Source: Ignavibacteriota bacterium (GTDB lineage: Bacteria; Bacteroidota; Ignavibacteria; Tepidaquicellales; Tepidaquicellaceae). From it: 64,000 bases of DNA. The position numbers and the translations under genes were made by a program. A model generated the notes under the pieces. That model was not told the DNA's origin. It searched no databases and was given only the letters and a program-made list of their open reading frames with translations. Positions 18,055 through 27,488 of the stretch are shown piece by piece. The stretch lies in assembly GCA_016218085.1 (NCBI GenBank), contig JACREY010000005.1, forward strand, positions 62,001-126,000. Direction: 5' to 3'. Positions within the stretch are counted from its first letter, which is position 1. Every line of letters starts with the position of its first letter.

Positions 18055-18867
18055 TTACTGCGCATTAAAAATAAATCTTGGCGGATCATTTTTAGTAACT
18101 ATTGTATTATTAATTTTTATGGTGTCGTAAACGTACCATTCGCCCTGCATATTAAAATTCACTTTTCCTTCATACCTGCCCGAGCCGAAGCTAATTGGGT
18201 TCACATTGCTGCTGGAGCCGTGTCCGTGCGCAGGCATCCAGGGCTTGATAGACATTACCGCGGAATCAATTTCAGCGTAAAGATTGTTCCCGATGTATTT
18301 ATGAAAAAGAACTTCGAATGTGTTAATTCCCAGCCGTGGTGTTTTCGGTTTGAGAAGTGTCAGCACATACGTATTAGAGCCTACTATATCATCCCATTCG
18401 ATAAGCTGGTTATCGGAATACAGAACCGTAAACGGAATCGAATCTACAAAGCTGGCATTATTGTAATTATAATATCCTGTCCATTGACCGTTTGATGCCG
18501 AATCTGATATCATCGAAAAGCATGCATATCCGGTGAAAAGTTTCTTACTGCTGTTATAATAAAACGCGGATGAAACTGGACACGAGTGGCCTGTCTGTCC
18601 GATGAAATGGTACATTACGGGCTTGTACTTTACAAAGCCATCTGTTTTTTCAGTGCCGTTAATAAATACTTTGAAACCGATTTCATTATATCCGTATGCA
18701 AGCACGGAGCCTGTTGCGCTCCACAGTTCGAATTTAGTATTGCCTGATTCGGCAGTAAGTAATTTTACATAGGCGGATGTTTCGGTATTGCTTTCCACAG
18801 CATTATCCGAATTGCAGGAATAAAATATTATTCCAGATAAAAGAAAAACAAATAAAATATATTTCAT
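18055..18867 (-). CDS. Lipoprotein with YtkA/FixH-like domain
   Basis: A 270-aa lipoprotein with lipobox GIIFYSC (Cys at about 18). The C-terminal part holds a YtkA-like beta-sandwich pattern: SIKPWMPAHGHGSSSNVNP followed by GRYEGKVNFNMQGEWYVYD. The His-Gly-His-Gly stretch and the Met and Trp around it suit copper or another metal, but this is inference from related proteins. The middle part has GQTGHSCPVSSAFYY with an extra His-Cys. Its stop is one base from the start of the CCGG barrel gene, so translation is probably coupled. Confidence 0.7.
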   Translation of the reverse strand: MKYILFVFLLSGIIFYSCNSDNAVESNTETSAYVKLLTAESGNTKFELWSATGSVLAYGYNEIGFKVFINGTEKTDGFVKYKPVMYHFIGQTGHSCPVSSAFYYNSSKKLFTGYACFSMISDSASNGQWTGYYNYNNASFVDSIPFTVLYSDNQLIEWDDIVGSNTYVLTLLKPKTPRLGINTFEVLFHKYIGNNLYAEIDSAVMSIKPWMPAHGHGSSSNVNPISFGSGRYEGKVNFNMQGEWYVYDTIKINNTIVTKNDPPRFIFNAQ

Positions 18868-18959
18868 TTCTTAATTCAAATTAAAGAAAGGTAAAAATAA
18901 GAATAAATTTGCTATCTAACAAGCAGGTAAGTCAAAATATCGTAAAAATTCTGAGAGCG

Positions 18960-19985
18960 CTAAAACCTCAGTATCAGCAGTCCGTATGTCCCGTTGGCGA
19001 TTAAAATCTTGCCTTTAAAGTAACTTACATCGTAACAGTATCCCTGTGCGTCGTAATAACCTATATCGTTCGGATATGCAGGATTGAATACATTAAATAC
19101 CTCTGCTCCCATATTATATTCGGCAGTGAAAAGAAAATTGGGAGAGTAATCAATTCCCCTGATATCAGAGTGAGTATTCAGTCCGCTTACAAAATATGGC
19201 TGCATTGGATTTCCGATATTCACAACAGTAAGTCCTGCGGGACCGTCCGCAATATATGCGAGGTTATCCGCGATTTTCAGATTGTAGCAGGTTCCTGATG
19301 TTGTAAAAAGTGACTGGATAGAGGGCAATACAGGATTGTTAATATTTGCTATTTCCACCCCGTTTGTTTTTTCGAGAAGGTACATAGTGCTTCCGGAAAT
19401 TTCAATATGTTCAGCAGCATTTTGCGGCGAGTATGCACCCGCTTCATAAACCGAATCCGGAAGTGAATTTGCATTAAATATTTTTATATCCCCCTGTCTT
19501 AACGCCGCATAGAGATATCCGTTTTTCAAATAACAGGAATTTACTCCCTGCGGATAGGATAAAAGCGTATCGAGATAAACTGCATTTGGATTGGTAACAT
19601 TTAAAATGAAAAGCCCTTTTGATTCATCCGAAATAAAAACATATATATTCGACCTTAATGTGTCTATTAATACTTCTTTGGCAAAACCGCCTGTCTGGTA
19701 ATTAAAAACAAGCTGAGGAGATTTCGGATTTGTAATATCAATCACCTCCAGCCCTTTCTGCCCGTCTGCCAGAAAAGCATACTGCATTCCGTTTATTATC
19801 CAACCCTTTACGTATCTTGCATCGCCGTTTGTTTTCAGATTTCCGACATAATACATTCCCGTTTCGTAAGTGTAATTCGGAATTTCGTATTCGGGTTCAT
19901 CCGGCAGTTTGCAGCCCTGTTGACTTTGCAGGAGCGCCGCTGTTATCAGTACGCTTAATATTTTTAAGAATTTTTTTGGCTTCAT
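18960..19985 (-). CDS. LVIVD-repeat lipoprotein (beta-propeller)
   Basis: The 341-aa lipoprotein has a signal sequence with lipobox QSQQGC (Cys25). The mature part consists of LVIVD repeats: LEVIDITNPKSPQLV, LFILNVTNPNAVYL, VEIANINNPVLPSI, LTVVNIGNPMQPYF and others, which form a surface-exposed beta-propeller. No enzymatic site is known in this family. Its first 89 bp overlap the end of the upstream lipoprotein gene in another frame. The overlap is unusual but both ends look genuine. Part of the four-gene cluster 17097-20706. Confidence 0.8.
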   Translation of the reverse strand: MKPKKFLKILSVLITAALLQSQQGCKLPDEPEYEIPNYTYETGMYYVGNLKTNGDARYVKGWIINGMQYAFLADGQKGLEVIDITNPKSPQLVFNYQTGGFAKEVLIDTLRSNIYVFISDESKGLFILNVTNPNAVYLDTLLSYPQGVNSCYLKNGYLYAALRQGDIKIFNANSLPDSVYEAGAYSPQNAAEHIEISGSTMYLLEKTNGVEIANINNPVLPSIQSLFTTSGTCYNLKIADNLAYIADGPAGLTVVNIGNPMQPYFVSGLNTHSDIRGIDYSPNFLFTAEYNMGAEVFNVFNPAYPNDIGYYDAQGYCYDVSYFKGKILIANGTYGLLILRF

Positions 19986-20706
19986 CCGTTGATATCCTTG
20001 AGTACGGTATTGTACCCGAAGGTCCGTTAATTATTAAAGAATTTTTATTTTCAAATGTCATACTTGCGCGCTGGTATTCAGGACCTCCGCCAAGCGAATC
20101 GCGCGCCAGGTCCGATATATTGCATCCGTTTATGTCGAAGTCTATCCATTTCAAATCGCCGATTGGAAACCTGCATCCGGGCGGAGTATATATCACTTCG
20201 CCGACTCCGTTCCTGAATTCAATTTTCAGGCCCCTGCAGTTCGGGCAGGGTCCGTCTGCTGTGCGGTTCCATACTCCGTCAAGCGTGTAGCATCCGACAT
20301 ATCCTCCGCTGCAATTTGTGTAGTCAAGTATTTTGCATTTACGCTCTTCCACATTCACGTTGTAATTGCAGAGAAAAATATTTCCTTCTATTCTTACCGA
20401 GTAGTTTCCTGCCTTGAGTATCTGTGATGTAATAATATTAGTATCGCAGGAAGGGGAAACATTCCAGACTATGGTGTCGTTAATCTGCTTGTTGGATATA
20501 TAAATTATCACAGATCCGTCTATCTGCTGTGTCCTGATAAATGAAATTTTCCCATTTCCCTCGCCGTACGGATTAGGCGGCGGCGGAGGAGGATTCACAA
20601 TCACGCTTTCGGTAGAGCCGCCTTTTGAATCACAGGCGGAAATATATGCAAGCGCAAAAATCAAAAATATTCCGAATATATATGTAATGTATTTTTCCGG
20701 CTTCAT
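19897..20706 (-). CDS. Lipoprotein of unknown function
   Basis: A 269-aa lipoprotein with a hydrophobic signal and lipobox YISAC (Cys25), followed by a flexible Pro-rich linker (NPPPPPPNPYGEG). The mature domain is beta-rich with several Cys (SPSCDTN, IFLCNYN, CKILDYTNC, GYVGCYTLDG, PCPNCRG, GCRFP, GCNISD), which suggests disulfides. Two of these form a CPxC motif (PCPNCRG). I do not recognise the family. It begins the four-gene surface cluster and its 3' end overlaps the LVIVD gene by 89 bp. Confidence 0.65.
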   Translation of the reverse strand: MKPEKYITYIFGIFLIFALAYISACDSKGGSTESVIVNPPPPPPNPYGEGNGKISFIRTQQIDGSVIIYISNKQINDTIVWNVSPSCDTNIITSQILKAGNYSVRIEGNIFLCNYNVNVEERKCKILDYTNCSGGYVGCYTLDGVWNRTADGPCPNCRGLKIEFRNGVGEVIYTPPGCRFPIGDLKWIDFDINGCNISDLARDSLGGGPEYQRASMTFENKNSLIINGPSGTIPYSRISTDEAKKILKNIKRTDNSGAPAKSTGLQTAG

Positions 20707-20914
20707 TCCTGCTTTATTTTTATGGAAAAATATTAAATTTTTGCACTAAAATAAGTTTAAATATTATACTCAAAAATCTGATTTTTGTTTCCCGTATCAT
20801 TAATAATTAACTGAAAATCATATATTAATAAAATATTGTAATTTTACTCTTCATTTGTTTTCTCTTATAAATTAATTATCTTTATTTGAATTATCTGAAA
20901 AAAGGATAATAATT

Positions 20915-21904
20915 ATGAAAAAGCAAATTCCCTTATATATAGTAATATTTACATTTCTCACTGCGGTTTTTTATTCCTGCGAAATAAAAGATAAAACAAC
21001 ATCACCCGAAAACAACGGCTCTACAGGAAAAAGCGGCTGGACTATTCAGTCAAGCGGAATTATAAATACTTTATTTTGCGTATCGTTTGTAAATGCAAAT
21101 TATGGAATGGCGGCGGGAGAAAACGGCAAGGTTTTAAGAACCACAAACGGAGGAATTAACTGGACAGTTGTTCACGCAGGATTTAGTTACTGGCTAAAGA
21201 GTATCAAGTGCATAGACGAAAACATCACGGTTGCCGCGGGAAGCAATGGAACGATAATAAAAACTACTGACGGCGGAAGCACGTGGTTTGACCAACTTTC
21301 AGGCACGACGAACCAGATAAACGGAATTACTTTTGTCGGTCCCGATGTAGGTTATCTGGCGGGATATGCCGGCTCGGTATTTATGACTACAAACGGCGGA
21401 GTAAACTGGTACAATGAAATTCAGGTGCAGACTTCGATACACGGTTTATATTTCGTAGATTACGTTTACGGCTTGCTGTGCGGAAGCGGCGGATTGATTT
21501 ACAGAACCTGGGACGGCGGGTATAACTGGGTAACCGCTCCAAGCGGTACGGGAGTTGATTTAAACGGAATTGCTTTTATAAATGCTAACACAGGTGTCGT
21601 GGTCGGCAATGCAGGAACAATAAAAATGTCCATAGACGGCGGGCAGGGCTGGTATAATGCAGGCACAAGCCCTACCACCAATACGCTCTTCTCAGTATCG
21701 ATGCCGAATATAAACAGAATCACCGCTGTCGGCGGAAGCGGCTCGATTGTATCTTCCACCGACTGGGGAGGAACCTGGCATTACCAGTACACGGATTTCA
21801 AAGGAATACTTTATGGAGTCTGTTTTACCGATGCAAATAACGGCGTAGCAGTAGGAGAGTCGGGATTAATTATGACCACCACAAACGGCGGCGAGAACTG
21901 GTAG
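20915..21904 (+). CDS. YCF48-like repeat lipoprotein
   Basis: The 329-aa product has a lipobox (VFYSC, Cys22) and six to seven Asp-box/BNR-like repeats: TTNGGINWT, TTDGGSTWF, TTNGGVNWY, WDGGYNWV, IDGGQGWYN, TDWGGTWHY and TTNGGENW at the very end. Each repeat also has GMAAGENGK-type turns. This is the fold of the YCF48/HCF136 beta-propeller; in bacteria outside cyanobacteria such proteins are extracellular with unknown function. It ends exactly at the last repeat, so no sorting domain is present. A terminator follows. Confidence 0.85.
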   Translation: MKKQIPLYIVIFTFLTAVFYSCEIKDKTTSPENNGSTGKSGWTIQSSGIINTLFCVSFVNANYGMAAGENGKVLRTTNGGINWTVVHAGFSYWLKSIKCIDENITVAAGSNGTIIKTTDGGSTWFDQLSGTTNQINGITFVGPDVGYLAGYAGSVFMTTNGGVNWYNEIQVQTSIHGLYFVDYVYGLLCGSGGLIYRTWDGGYNWVTAPSGTGVDLNGIAFINANTGVVVGNAGTIKMSIDGGQGWYNAGTSPTTNTLFSVSMPNINRITAVGGSGSIVSSTDWGGTWHYQYTDFKGILYGVCFTDANNGVAVGESGLIMTTTNGGENW

Positions 21905-21929
21905 GGAAAAGAATAAAATTTTTGAACAT

Positions 21930-21967
21930 AAAAAAAGCCCCTCGATATACATCGGAGGGCTTTTTTT
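21930..21967. terminator. Bidirectional intrinsic terminator
   Basis: AAAAAAAGCCCCTCGAT and ATCGGAGGGCTTTTTTT pair with one mismatch and one G-U around a short loop, with A and T runs on the two sides. It serves the convergent genes ending at 21904 and 21993. Confidence 0.85.
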
Positions 21968-21992
21968 ATTACATAGGTATTACATTAGGGGT

Positions 21993-23702
21993 TTATTTAA
22001 TTAGAACTAATTTCTTCACATCAGAAAAATCACCTGCGGTAATTTTATAAAAATACATTCCCGACGAAAGATTTTCGCCGCTCCAGTTCACTTCATATAT
22101 TCCTGCACTCATATTCTCACTTATAAGAGAAGCTACTTCTTTTCCGAGCATATCATAAATTTTTAAGGACACAAATCTTGAATCTTTAATCTGAAATTTT
22201 ATAATCGTATTCGGATTAAACGGATTCGGGTAATTCTGGTAGAGTTCGAATTTGTCAACTGCGATTCCGTTGTTTATAATGCCTGTCGGGGTACCGAATG
22301 AGCCGTTATAGTTTATATTCTGAACATAAATTCCGCCGACATCATTTCTTGCATCACCGAATGCAATTACAGACATATTATTCTGGTTCACTCCCACAAC
22401 CATTCTGCCCTTGCCGCTTGTATTGCTTCCGGGAGTTAAAATTCCTGTTCCCCACGTGAAAGCTCCGCTTCTGTTTACCTTGAAAGCTTTTATTAATCCG
22501 CCTCCGCTTGTGATAAGTTCAGTGTAATAAACCATTGCATTTGTATCTCTTGAGTGTGCCCAGAGCGAATTGAATGAATTTCCGTCCATAGGCTTGAAAA
22601 TAAATCCGGTAGTGGGCCATAGTTTTGCGCCTGTCGAAGAAAGCTTCTGACCATAAACACCTATCTGTGACTGACTTGAATTTTTTTCCTGCCAGAATAC
22701 AAAAGTCTCGCCTGTCGAAGGCATATAACAAGCTGCAGGCATAAATCTTAAATCCGTATTTACATCTGCAACCGCAACTCCGTTTACGGGGAACTGTATC
22801 TGTCCCGATGAATTTTTTCTCTGCACATAGCAGTTGGTTGGTCCGGAAACGTAACTCTGCCAGACGTAAATTGCTCCGTTATTGCCGTCGGATATTATCT
22901 GCGGCTGGTATGTGCCCTGTGCGCTGCCGAGACTCCATATTGTATCCTGCGGGTTTCCCCAGAGGCGTGTTCCCGCTGATGAAAATTTTTGTGTGTACGT
23001 TTTGTAATTTGCAGGACTGATGAATGAGCCTGTGTAACCCATCCAGTAAAGTATAAAGCTTGCACTGTCAGATTTAACACCAGTCGGGAAATTAAATTTT
23101 TCTCCTATCGAGGGATTGCCAATTACCATAAGAGGCGTGCTTCCCCAGACTTTTGTTCCTGCCTTGTTAATTTTAACTATACCGATTTTATTATTGTACT
23201 GCCAGGGGATAACCGCATTGCCGTCCGAAGTGATTATTACTTTCGGATTTGCCTGATAAATGTTTACAGAATCCGTTAATGCAATGCCGTTTGCGCCCCA
23301 GAGAAATTGTCCCGTCGGGCTGATGCGGTATGCATACGGATTAATCGAACTTCCTGCGCGCGTATCCGTGAATGCAAGCACGCAGCAGTTAGAATCGTCC
23401 ACGGCTAAATCCCAGTCAACAAGTGATGAGCTTTGCGGATTATTGCTTACCAGCAGTCCGCCTGCTGGAAACTGCTTTTCACCCTGTGCGTTCAGTCTCT
23501 GCAGGTAAACCGCATAACCGCCGGCTCTTGAATCGAACCAGCCGATATAGCATCCGCCGTCGGATGTCATTCCGATTTTCGGAAGAAGCTGCTCGCCGGT
23601 TGTATCGCAAACGACTGTATTCACTGCCGTGTTAGCCGACCATTGTGCAGAAGCATAGCCTGCCAATAAAATGAATATAAATAATAAAAAGAAATTTTTC
23701 AT
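21993..23702 (-). CDS. Secreted beta-propeller-like protein with type IX sorting domain
   Basis: The 569-aa protein starts with a signal peptide (ending GYASAQ). The body has repeats of the type GxxxYxQRLNAxGxxxWxxxGxxV (for example YLQRLNAQGEKQFPAGG, YVQRKNSSGQIQFPVNG, YGQKLSSTGAKLWPTTG), which look like a propeller of about six blades. The type A sorting domain (about residues 480-569) has YQNYPNPFNPNT, IYDMLGKEVASL, SSGMYFYKI and the end KKLVLIK. The function of the propeller is unknown; it is likely displayed or released through the type IX system. Confidence 0.85.
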   Translation of the reverse strand: MKNFFLLFIFILLAGYASAQWSANTAVNTVVCDTTGEQLLPKIGMTSDGGCYIGWFDSRAGGYAVYLQRLNAQGEKQFPAGGLLVSNNPQSSSLVDWDLAVDDSNCCVLAFTDTRAGSSINPYAYRISPTGQFLWGANGIALTDSVNIYQANPKVIITSDGNAVIPWQYNNKIGIVKINKAGTKVWGSTPLMVIGNPSIGEKFNFPTGVKSDSASFILYWMGYTGSFISPANYKTYTQKFSSAGTRLWGNPQDTIWSLGSAQGTYQPQIISDGNNGAIYVWQSYVSGPTNCYVQRKNSSGQIQFPVNGVAVADVNTDLRFMPAACYMPSTGETFVFWQEKNSSQSQIGVYGQKLSSTGAKLWPTTGFIFKPMDGNSFNSLWAHSRDTNAMVYYTELITSGGGLIKAFKVNRSGAFTWGTGILTPGSNTSGKGRMVVGVNQNNMSVIAFGDARNDVGGIYVQNINYNGSFGTPTGIINNGIAVDKFELYQNYPNPFNPNTIIKFQIKDSRFVSLKIYDMLGKEVASLISENMSAGIYEVNWSGENLSSGMYFYKITAGDFSDVKKLVLIK

Positions 23703-23875
23703 TTTTGTGTTTTATAAATTCTGTAATATTTAATGCAAATTAATATTTTGCGAGATATTTAACAAAGAAAAAATTATATCATTCTACCCATAATAGAATT
23801 GTAACATTTTTATATCTTATATATTTTATATATAGTTATATTTTTTGTAAATACCCAATAAATTTAAGATCATAT

Positions 23876-25354
23876 ATGCTTAATAAATACTTATTTTCGG
23901 TTTTAAAGTCATTCACAGAAGAGGAATGGAAGAAATTTAAAATCCATATAAAATCTCAGGATGCAATTTCGGGAAGGAAATATTTTCCGCTCGTGAATCT
24001 TCTTTCGAAATATTCCCGGGAAATGGATACTCTTGGCAGAATACCTGCGCATAAATTATTCGAAAAAGCTTATAAAACAAAATACGGCAAGCAGACCTTG
24101 CTGAACAGGCAGACGGAACTTCTAAATCACGCAAAGGAATACTTGATTAATATTTCTGTAAGAAAAAACGATGCCAGCAGGAAAAACTCTTACTTCAGCG
24201 AACTGCTGGGAAGGAGACTTCTTGATTTGTATTCAAGGGATATGGCGGCAACGGAAGAGCTGATAAATGAAAATTTATTCGATTCGGATTTATACAGATA
24301 TATTCAGGAAAATGTTCTTCTGAATGCCTCTTACCACCAGCAGAATAAAGAGAAGAAAGTCGCTCTGGATGTGTATTTCAGGCACAGCAGGATTCTGCTT
24401 GCCGATATTCTCTGCAGTCTGTACAGAACCGGACAGGAACTGCTCATACAAAAATATGAAAACATTGAGCACGGGGAAAATCCTGTGATAGGTTTGACAG
24501 ATTTGGTTAACCCGGATTTATTTTTTAAAGAACTTATAAAAAAGAATGACAGGCAATTTATTATCCCTGCGATAAGGTATTATCTTTTTAAGTGCATTCA
24601 GAATCCCAACGATAAAAAATATTCGGCCAGGGCAATTAAGCTGTTTTATTTAAACGAAAAATATTTCACTGAAGATTTCAGAACGGATATTTACAGGACA
24701 CTGATGACATATTACATAATGAAGCTGAACAGTGGTGAGACGGAATATAACAACGAACTGTTCCGGCTTTATAAACGCAAGCTTAGCCAGAACCTGGTTT
24801 CAGATTTAAGAATGTCGGGCTATCCCGCCAATGTTTTCAGGGAATATATAGTTACCGGACTGAAGGTCAGGCAGTATAAATGGGTGGAAATGGTTATCCG
24901 CAAATATGCTCCGCTTCTTCCCGAACATCTCAGGGATGATGAAGTGAATCTTGCAACTATAAGGCTTTGCTTCAACCGCAGGGAATTCGGAAAGGCGCTT
25001 GCGCTGATAAACAGGCATAAAACAAAAAACAATCTTCACCATCTTGATTCGATGAGATATAAACTGATGTGCTGTTACGAACTGAAGCGGTATGAGGAAG
25101 CATATATAGAAGTGGATAAATCAAAACACTATTTAAAATACAACAGGAGCAGAATACCCGAAATACACCGTGAATTTTTCAAAAAATTTCTTGATAAGGT
25201 TTTAAAAATTCTAAACTTCCTTGCAAACCCGTATAAAAAAGACCCGGATATGATTTTGTATGAAATTGAAAATGACGAATCCAACTATATGATGAAAGAA
25301 TGGATAGCTGTGAAAGCCCATGAACTGATTTTGCAGTATCGGAAATTAAAATAA
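23876..25354 (+). CDS. Large helical (TPR-like) protein of unknown family
   Basis: The protein has 492 aa, no signal peptide and no membrane segment. It is almost all helical and very basic (many Lys, Arg). The N terminus (LFSVLKSFTEEEWKKFKIHIKS) is a helix seen in large lineage-specific families of the FCB group. The middle and C-terminal parts have helical hairpins with TPR-like features (ALALINRHKTKN, ELKRYEEAYIEVDKSKHYLKYN). I cannot name a function. The gene stands alone, is followed by a 15-bp-stem terminator, and precedes the OPT transporter in convergent orientation. Confidence 0.65.
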   Translation: MLNKYLFSVLKSFTEEEWKKFKIHIKSQDAISGRKYFPLVNLLSKYSREMDTLGRIPAHKLFEKAYKTKYGKQTLLNRQTELLNHAKEYLINISVRKNDASRKNSYFSELLGRRLLDLYSRDMAATEELINENLFDSDLYRYIQENVLLNASYHQQNKEKKVALDVYFRHSRILLADILCSLYRTGQELLIQKYENIEHGENPVIGLTDLVNPDLFFKELIKKNDRQFIIPAIRYYLFKCIQNPNDKKYSARAIKLFYLNEKYFTEDFRTDIYRTLMTYYIMKLNSGETEYNNELFRLYKRKLSQNLVSDLRMSGYPANVFREYIVTGLKVRQYKWVEMVIRKYAPLLPEHLRDDEVNLATIRLCFNRREFGKALALINRHKTKNNLHHLDSMRYKLMCCYELKRYEEAYIEVDKSKHYLKYNRSRIPEIHREFFKKFLDKVLKILNFLANPYKKDPDMILYEIENDESNYMMKEWIAVKAHELILQYRKLK

Positions 25355-25387
25355 AACAGGTGAATCCGTTTTACGGATTCACCTGTT
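25355..25387. terminator. Strong intrinsic terminator
   Basis: A 15-bp perfect stem, AACAGGTGAATCCGT with ACGGATTCACCTGTT, has loop TTT and is followed by AATATTTTTT on the plus strand. It starts at the stop of the 492-aa gene. Confidence 0.93.
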
Positions 25388-25397
25388 AATATTTTTT

Positions 25398-27461
25398 CTA
25401 CTCTTCTTTCTTTTTAAGAGGAACCATTATAAGGAATAAACCTATAACAAAAATTGCTATCAGGCTTCCTATAAAAGATGGCTGCTCGAACATGTGGAAA
25501 ATCTTGATATCGGCAAATGCAAGTCCGGCAAAAAGCAGGCCTATCAGCGCTTCTCCTGCAATCAGTCCCGAAGAGAGCAGGATTCCTATGTTTGATATTT
25601 TTTCCTTCTGCTTTTCATCATACTTTCTTTTTTCAATCACCTTGTCAATAATTCCTTTCATCAGTCCTCCTATAAAAATCGCAAATGATGTGTCTATAGG
25701 CAGATACATTCCCACGCTTATCAGCATCGGGCTTTTCACTTGCATCATTATCAGTGCCGCACCCATAAACATTCCAATTATAATAAGAATCAGTTCCGTT
25801 TTTCCTTCCACTATGCCTCGCGCCATTATAGCCATCAGGCTTGCCTGGGGAGCGGGAAGTTTTTCCCCTCCGAACCCGGCATTTGTTCCCAGAATGTCAT
25901 TCTGAGCTTCGGGAGGCATTGCTTTCACTTCGTCTAGCGTGAATGTTTTTCCCGTGAGCTCGGGATTCTTTCCTTTATATGTTACTGTTGCAGTGTTATT
26001 GCTTTTTAATTTATCGATTTCATTTCCGGTTGACTGCTTTATGTCTCCAAGGTGAAGCAGCGAAAGAATGAAGAACATTATTATGGATGCCGAAACAACT
26101 CCGAATATGTCTCCGACCTGCATTTTCCAGGGAGTGCAGCCGAGTATATGTCCTGCCTTTAAATCCTGCATCATTTCTCCTGCAACAGAAACCGATACGC
26201 AGGTAAATGCAGCAACTCCAAGAACCGCTGCAATGCCCGCCGTTCCTGTCATTCCAAGCGCAATCATCAGGAATGCAACCACTATCAGCACAGAAACCGT
26301 AAGTCCGCTCGTGGGATTATTGCTTACTCCGATTATTCCCACAAGGTATCCTGACACTGCGGCGAAAACGAAACCGAGAAATATCATTACAACAGTTGCG
26401 ACTGCTGCAGGGAATGCAGAGCCCGTGAAATAATTAAAAATGAAAAACATCACAACCGCAATTCCGGATAACACAGGTAAAACTACTTTCATATTCAGGT
26501 CTTTGTCTGTTCTTTCAAGCACTACCCCGCCGCCTGCTGTTTTCTTTATGTTTGCAAAAGAGCGGGAAATTCCCTCGAAAAGGCTCTTACGCATTTTATA
26601 TAATGTGTAAAATGCACCGACAAGCATGCCGCCAATGGCAATATATCGCACATATGCTTTCCACACTCTTGTAATTTCAACTGCCCAGTCTGAAACGCCT
26701 GCCGGATTATTGTAATTCAGAAAATATGCAATTGCCGGTGCAAGAAGTCCCCAGGCAAGCAATCCGCCGCTGAAGTTGATAGCGCCTAGTTTCGGACCGA
26801 TTATGTATCCGACACCGAAGTATGCGGGTGCCATTCCCGGCGAGCGCAAAAGCAGGCTTCCTTTTGTGAATGAAACAATTTTCTGCCAGCTTGCTGCAAT
26901 GAATTTAAATTCGACGAGTGCGGTGAAAAGTGCTCCCAGTCCCATACCCGATAATAAAAATTTCGAGCCTCCTGTTCCTTTCTGTCCTGATTTATGAATT
27001 TCGGCCGCGGCAATCGATTCCGGGAAGGGAAGTTCCGCATCTTCCACTAATACTCTGCGCAGAAGCGTAACGAACATAATTCCGAGAACTCCGGCAACCG
27101 ATAAAATAATTGTCGAGATAATGTAATGGGAAGTTGAATAAAACGGGTCCCATATTGAAGAAATGAAAAATGCAGGAAGAACAAAGATTGCTCCTGATGC
27201 AATATTTCCGCCGATAGAGCCGACTGTTCTGGCGGTATTTTCTTCAAGGATTGTTCCTTTAAGGGCTTTCAGCACTGCCATTGCTATGACGGCAGTTGTA
27301 TAAGTTGCGGCAATTGTCATTCCTGCTTTCAGGCCAAGGTATGCATTTGCGGCTCCCATAAGCATTGCCATCAGTGCGCCGAGAAAAACCGCGCGGAAGG
27401 AAAATTCCTTCATCTCCGCTGAAGCAGATACAAACGGTACAAAATTTTTAGTTTCAGACAT
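25398..27461 (-). CDS. OPT family oligopeptide transporter
   Basis: The 687-aa polytopic membrane protein matches the OPT/YSL family: about 14-16 hydrophobic helices, the N-terminal FRAVFLGALMAMLMGAANAYLGLKAGMTIAATYTTAV helices (quoted in part only: GAANAYLGLKAGMT), the ELPFPESIAAAEIHKSGQ motif, and the late GLIAGEALIGLLFA. OPT proteins import oligopeptides or metal-chelate complexes by proton symport. A charged insertion at about 480-520 lies between helices. A small lipoprotein gene lies directly upstream on the same strand (27 bp), so an operon of two is likely. Confidence 0.93.
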   Translation of the reverse strand: MSETKNFVPFVSASAEMKEFSFRAVFLGALMAMLMGAANAYLGLKAGMTIAATYTTAVIAMAVLKALKGTILEENTARTVGSIGGNIASGAIFVLPAFFISSIWDPFYSTSHYIISTIILSVAGVLGIMFVTLLRRVLVEDAELPFPESIAAAEIHKSGQKGTGGSKFLLSGMGLGALFTALVEFKFIAASWQKIVSFTKGSLLLRSPGMAPAYFGVGYIIGPKLGAINFSGGLLAWGLLAPAIAYFLNYNNPAGVSDWAVEITRVWKAYVRYIAIGGMLVGAFYTLYKMRKSLFEGISRSFANIKKTAGGGVVLERTDKDLNMKVVLPVLSGIAVVMFFIFNYFTGSAFPAAVATVVMIFLGFVFAAVSGYLVGIIGVSNNPTSGLTVSVLIVVAFLMIALGMTGTAGIAAVLGVAAFTCVSVSVAGEMMQDLKAGHILGCTPWKMQVGDIFGVVSASIIMFFILSLLHLGDIKQSTGNEIDKLKSNNTATVTYKGKNPELTGKTFTLDEVKAMPPEAQNDILGTNAGFGGEKLPAPQASLMAIMARGIVEGKTELILIIIGMFMGAALIMMQVKSPMLISVGMYLPIDTSFAIFIGGLMKGIIDKVIEKRKYDEKQKEKISNIGILLSSGLIAGEALIGLLFAGLAFADIKIFHMFEQPSFIGSLIAIFVIGLFLIMVPLKKKEE

Positions 27462-27488
27462 AAATTATATTAAATTTAAAAAATACTT

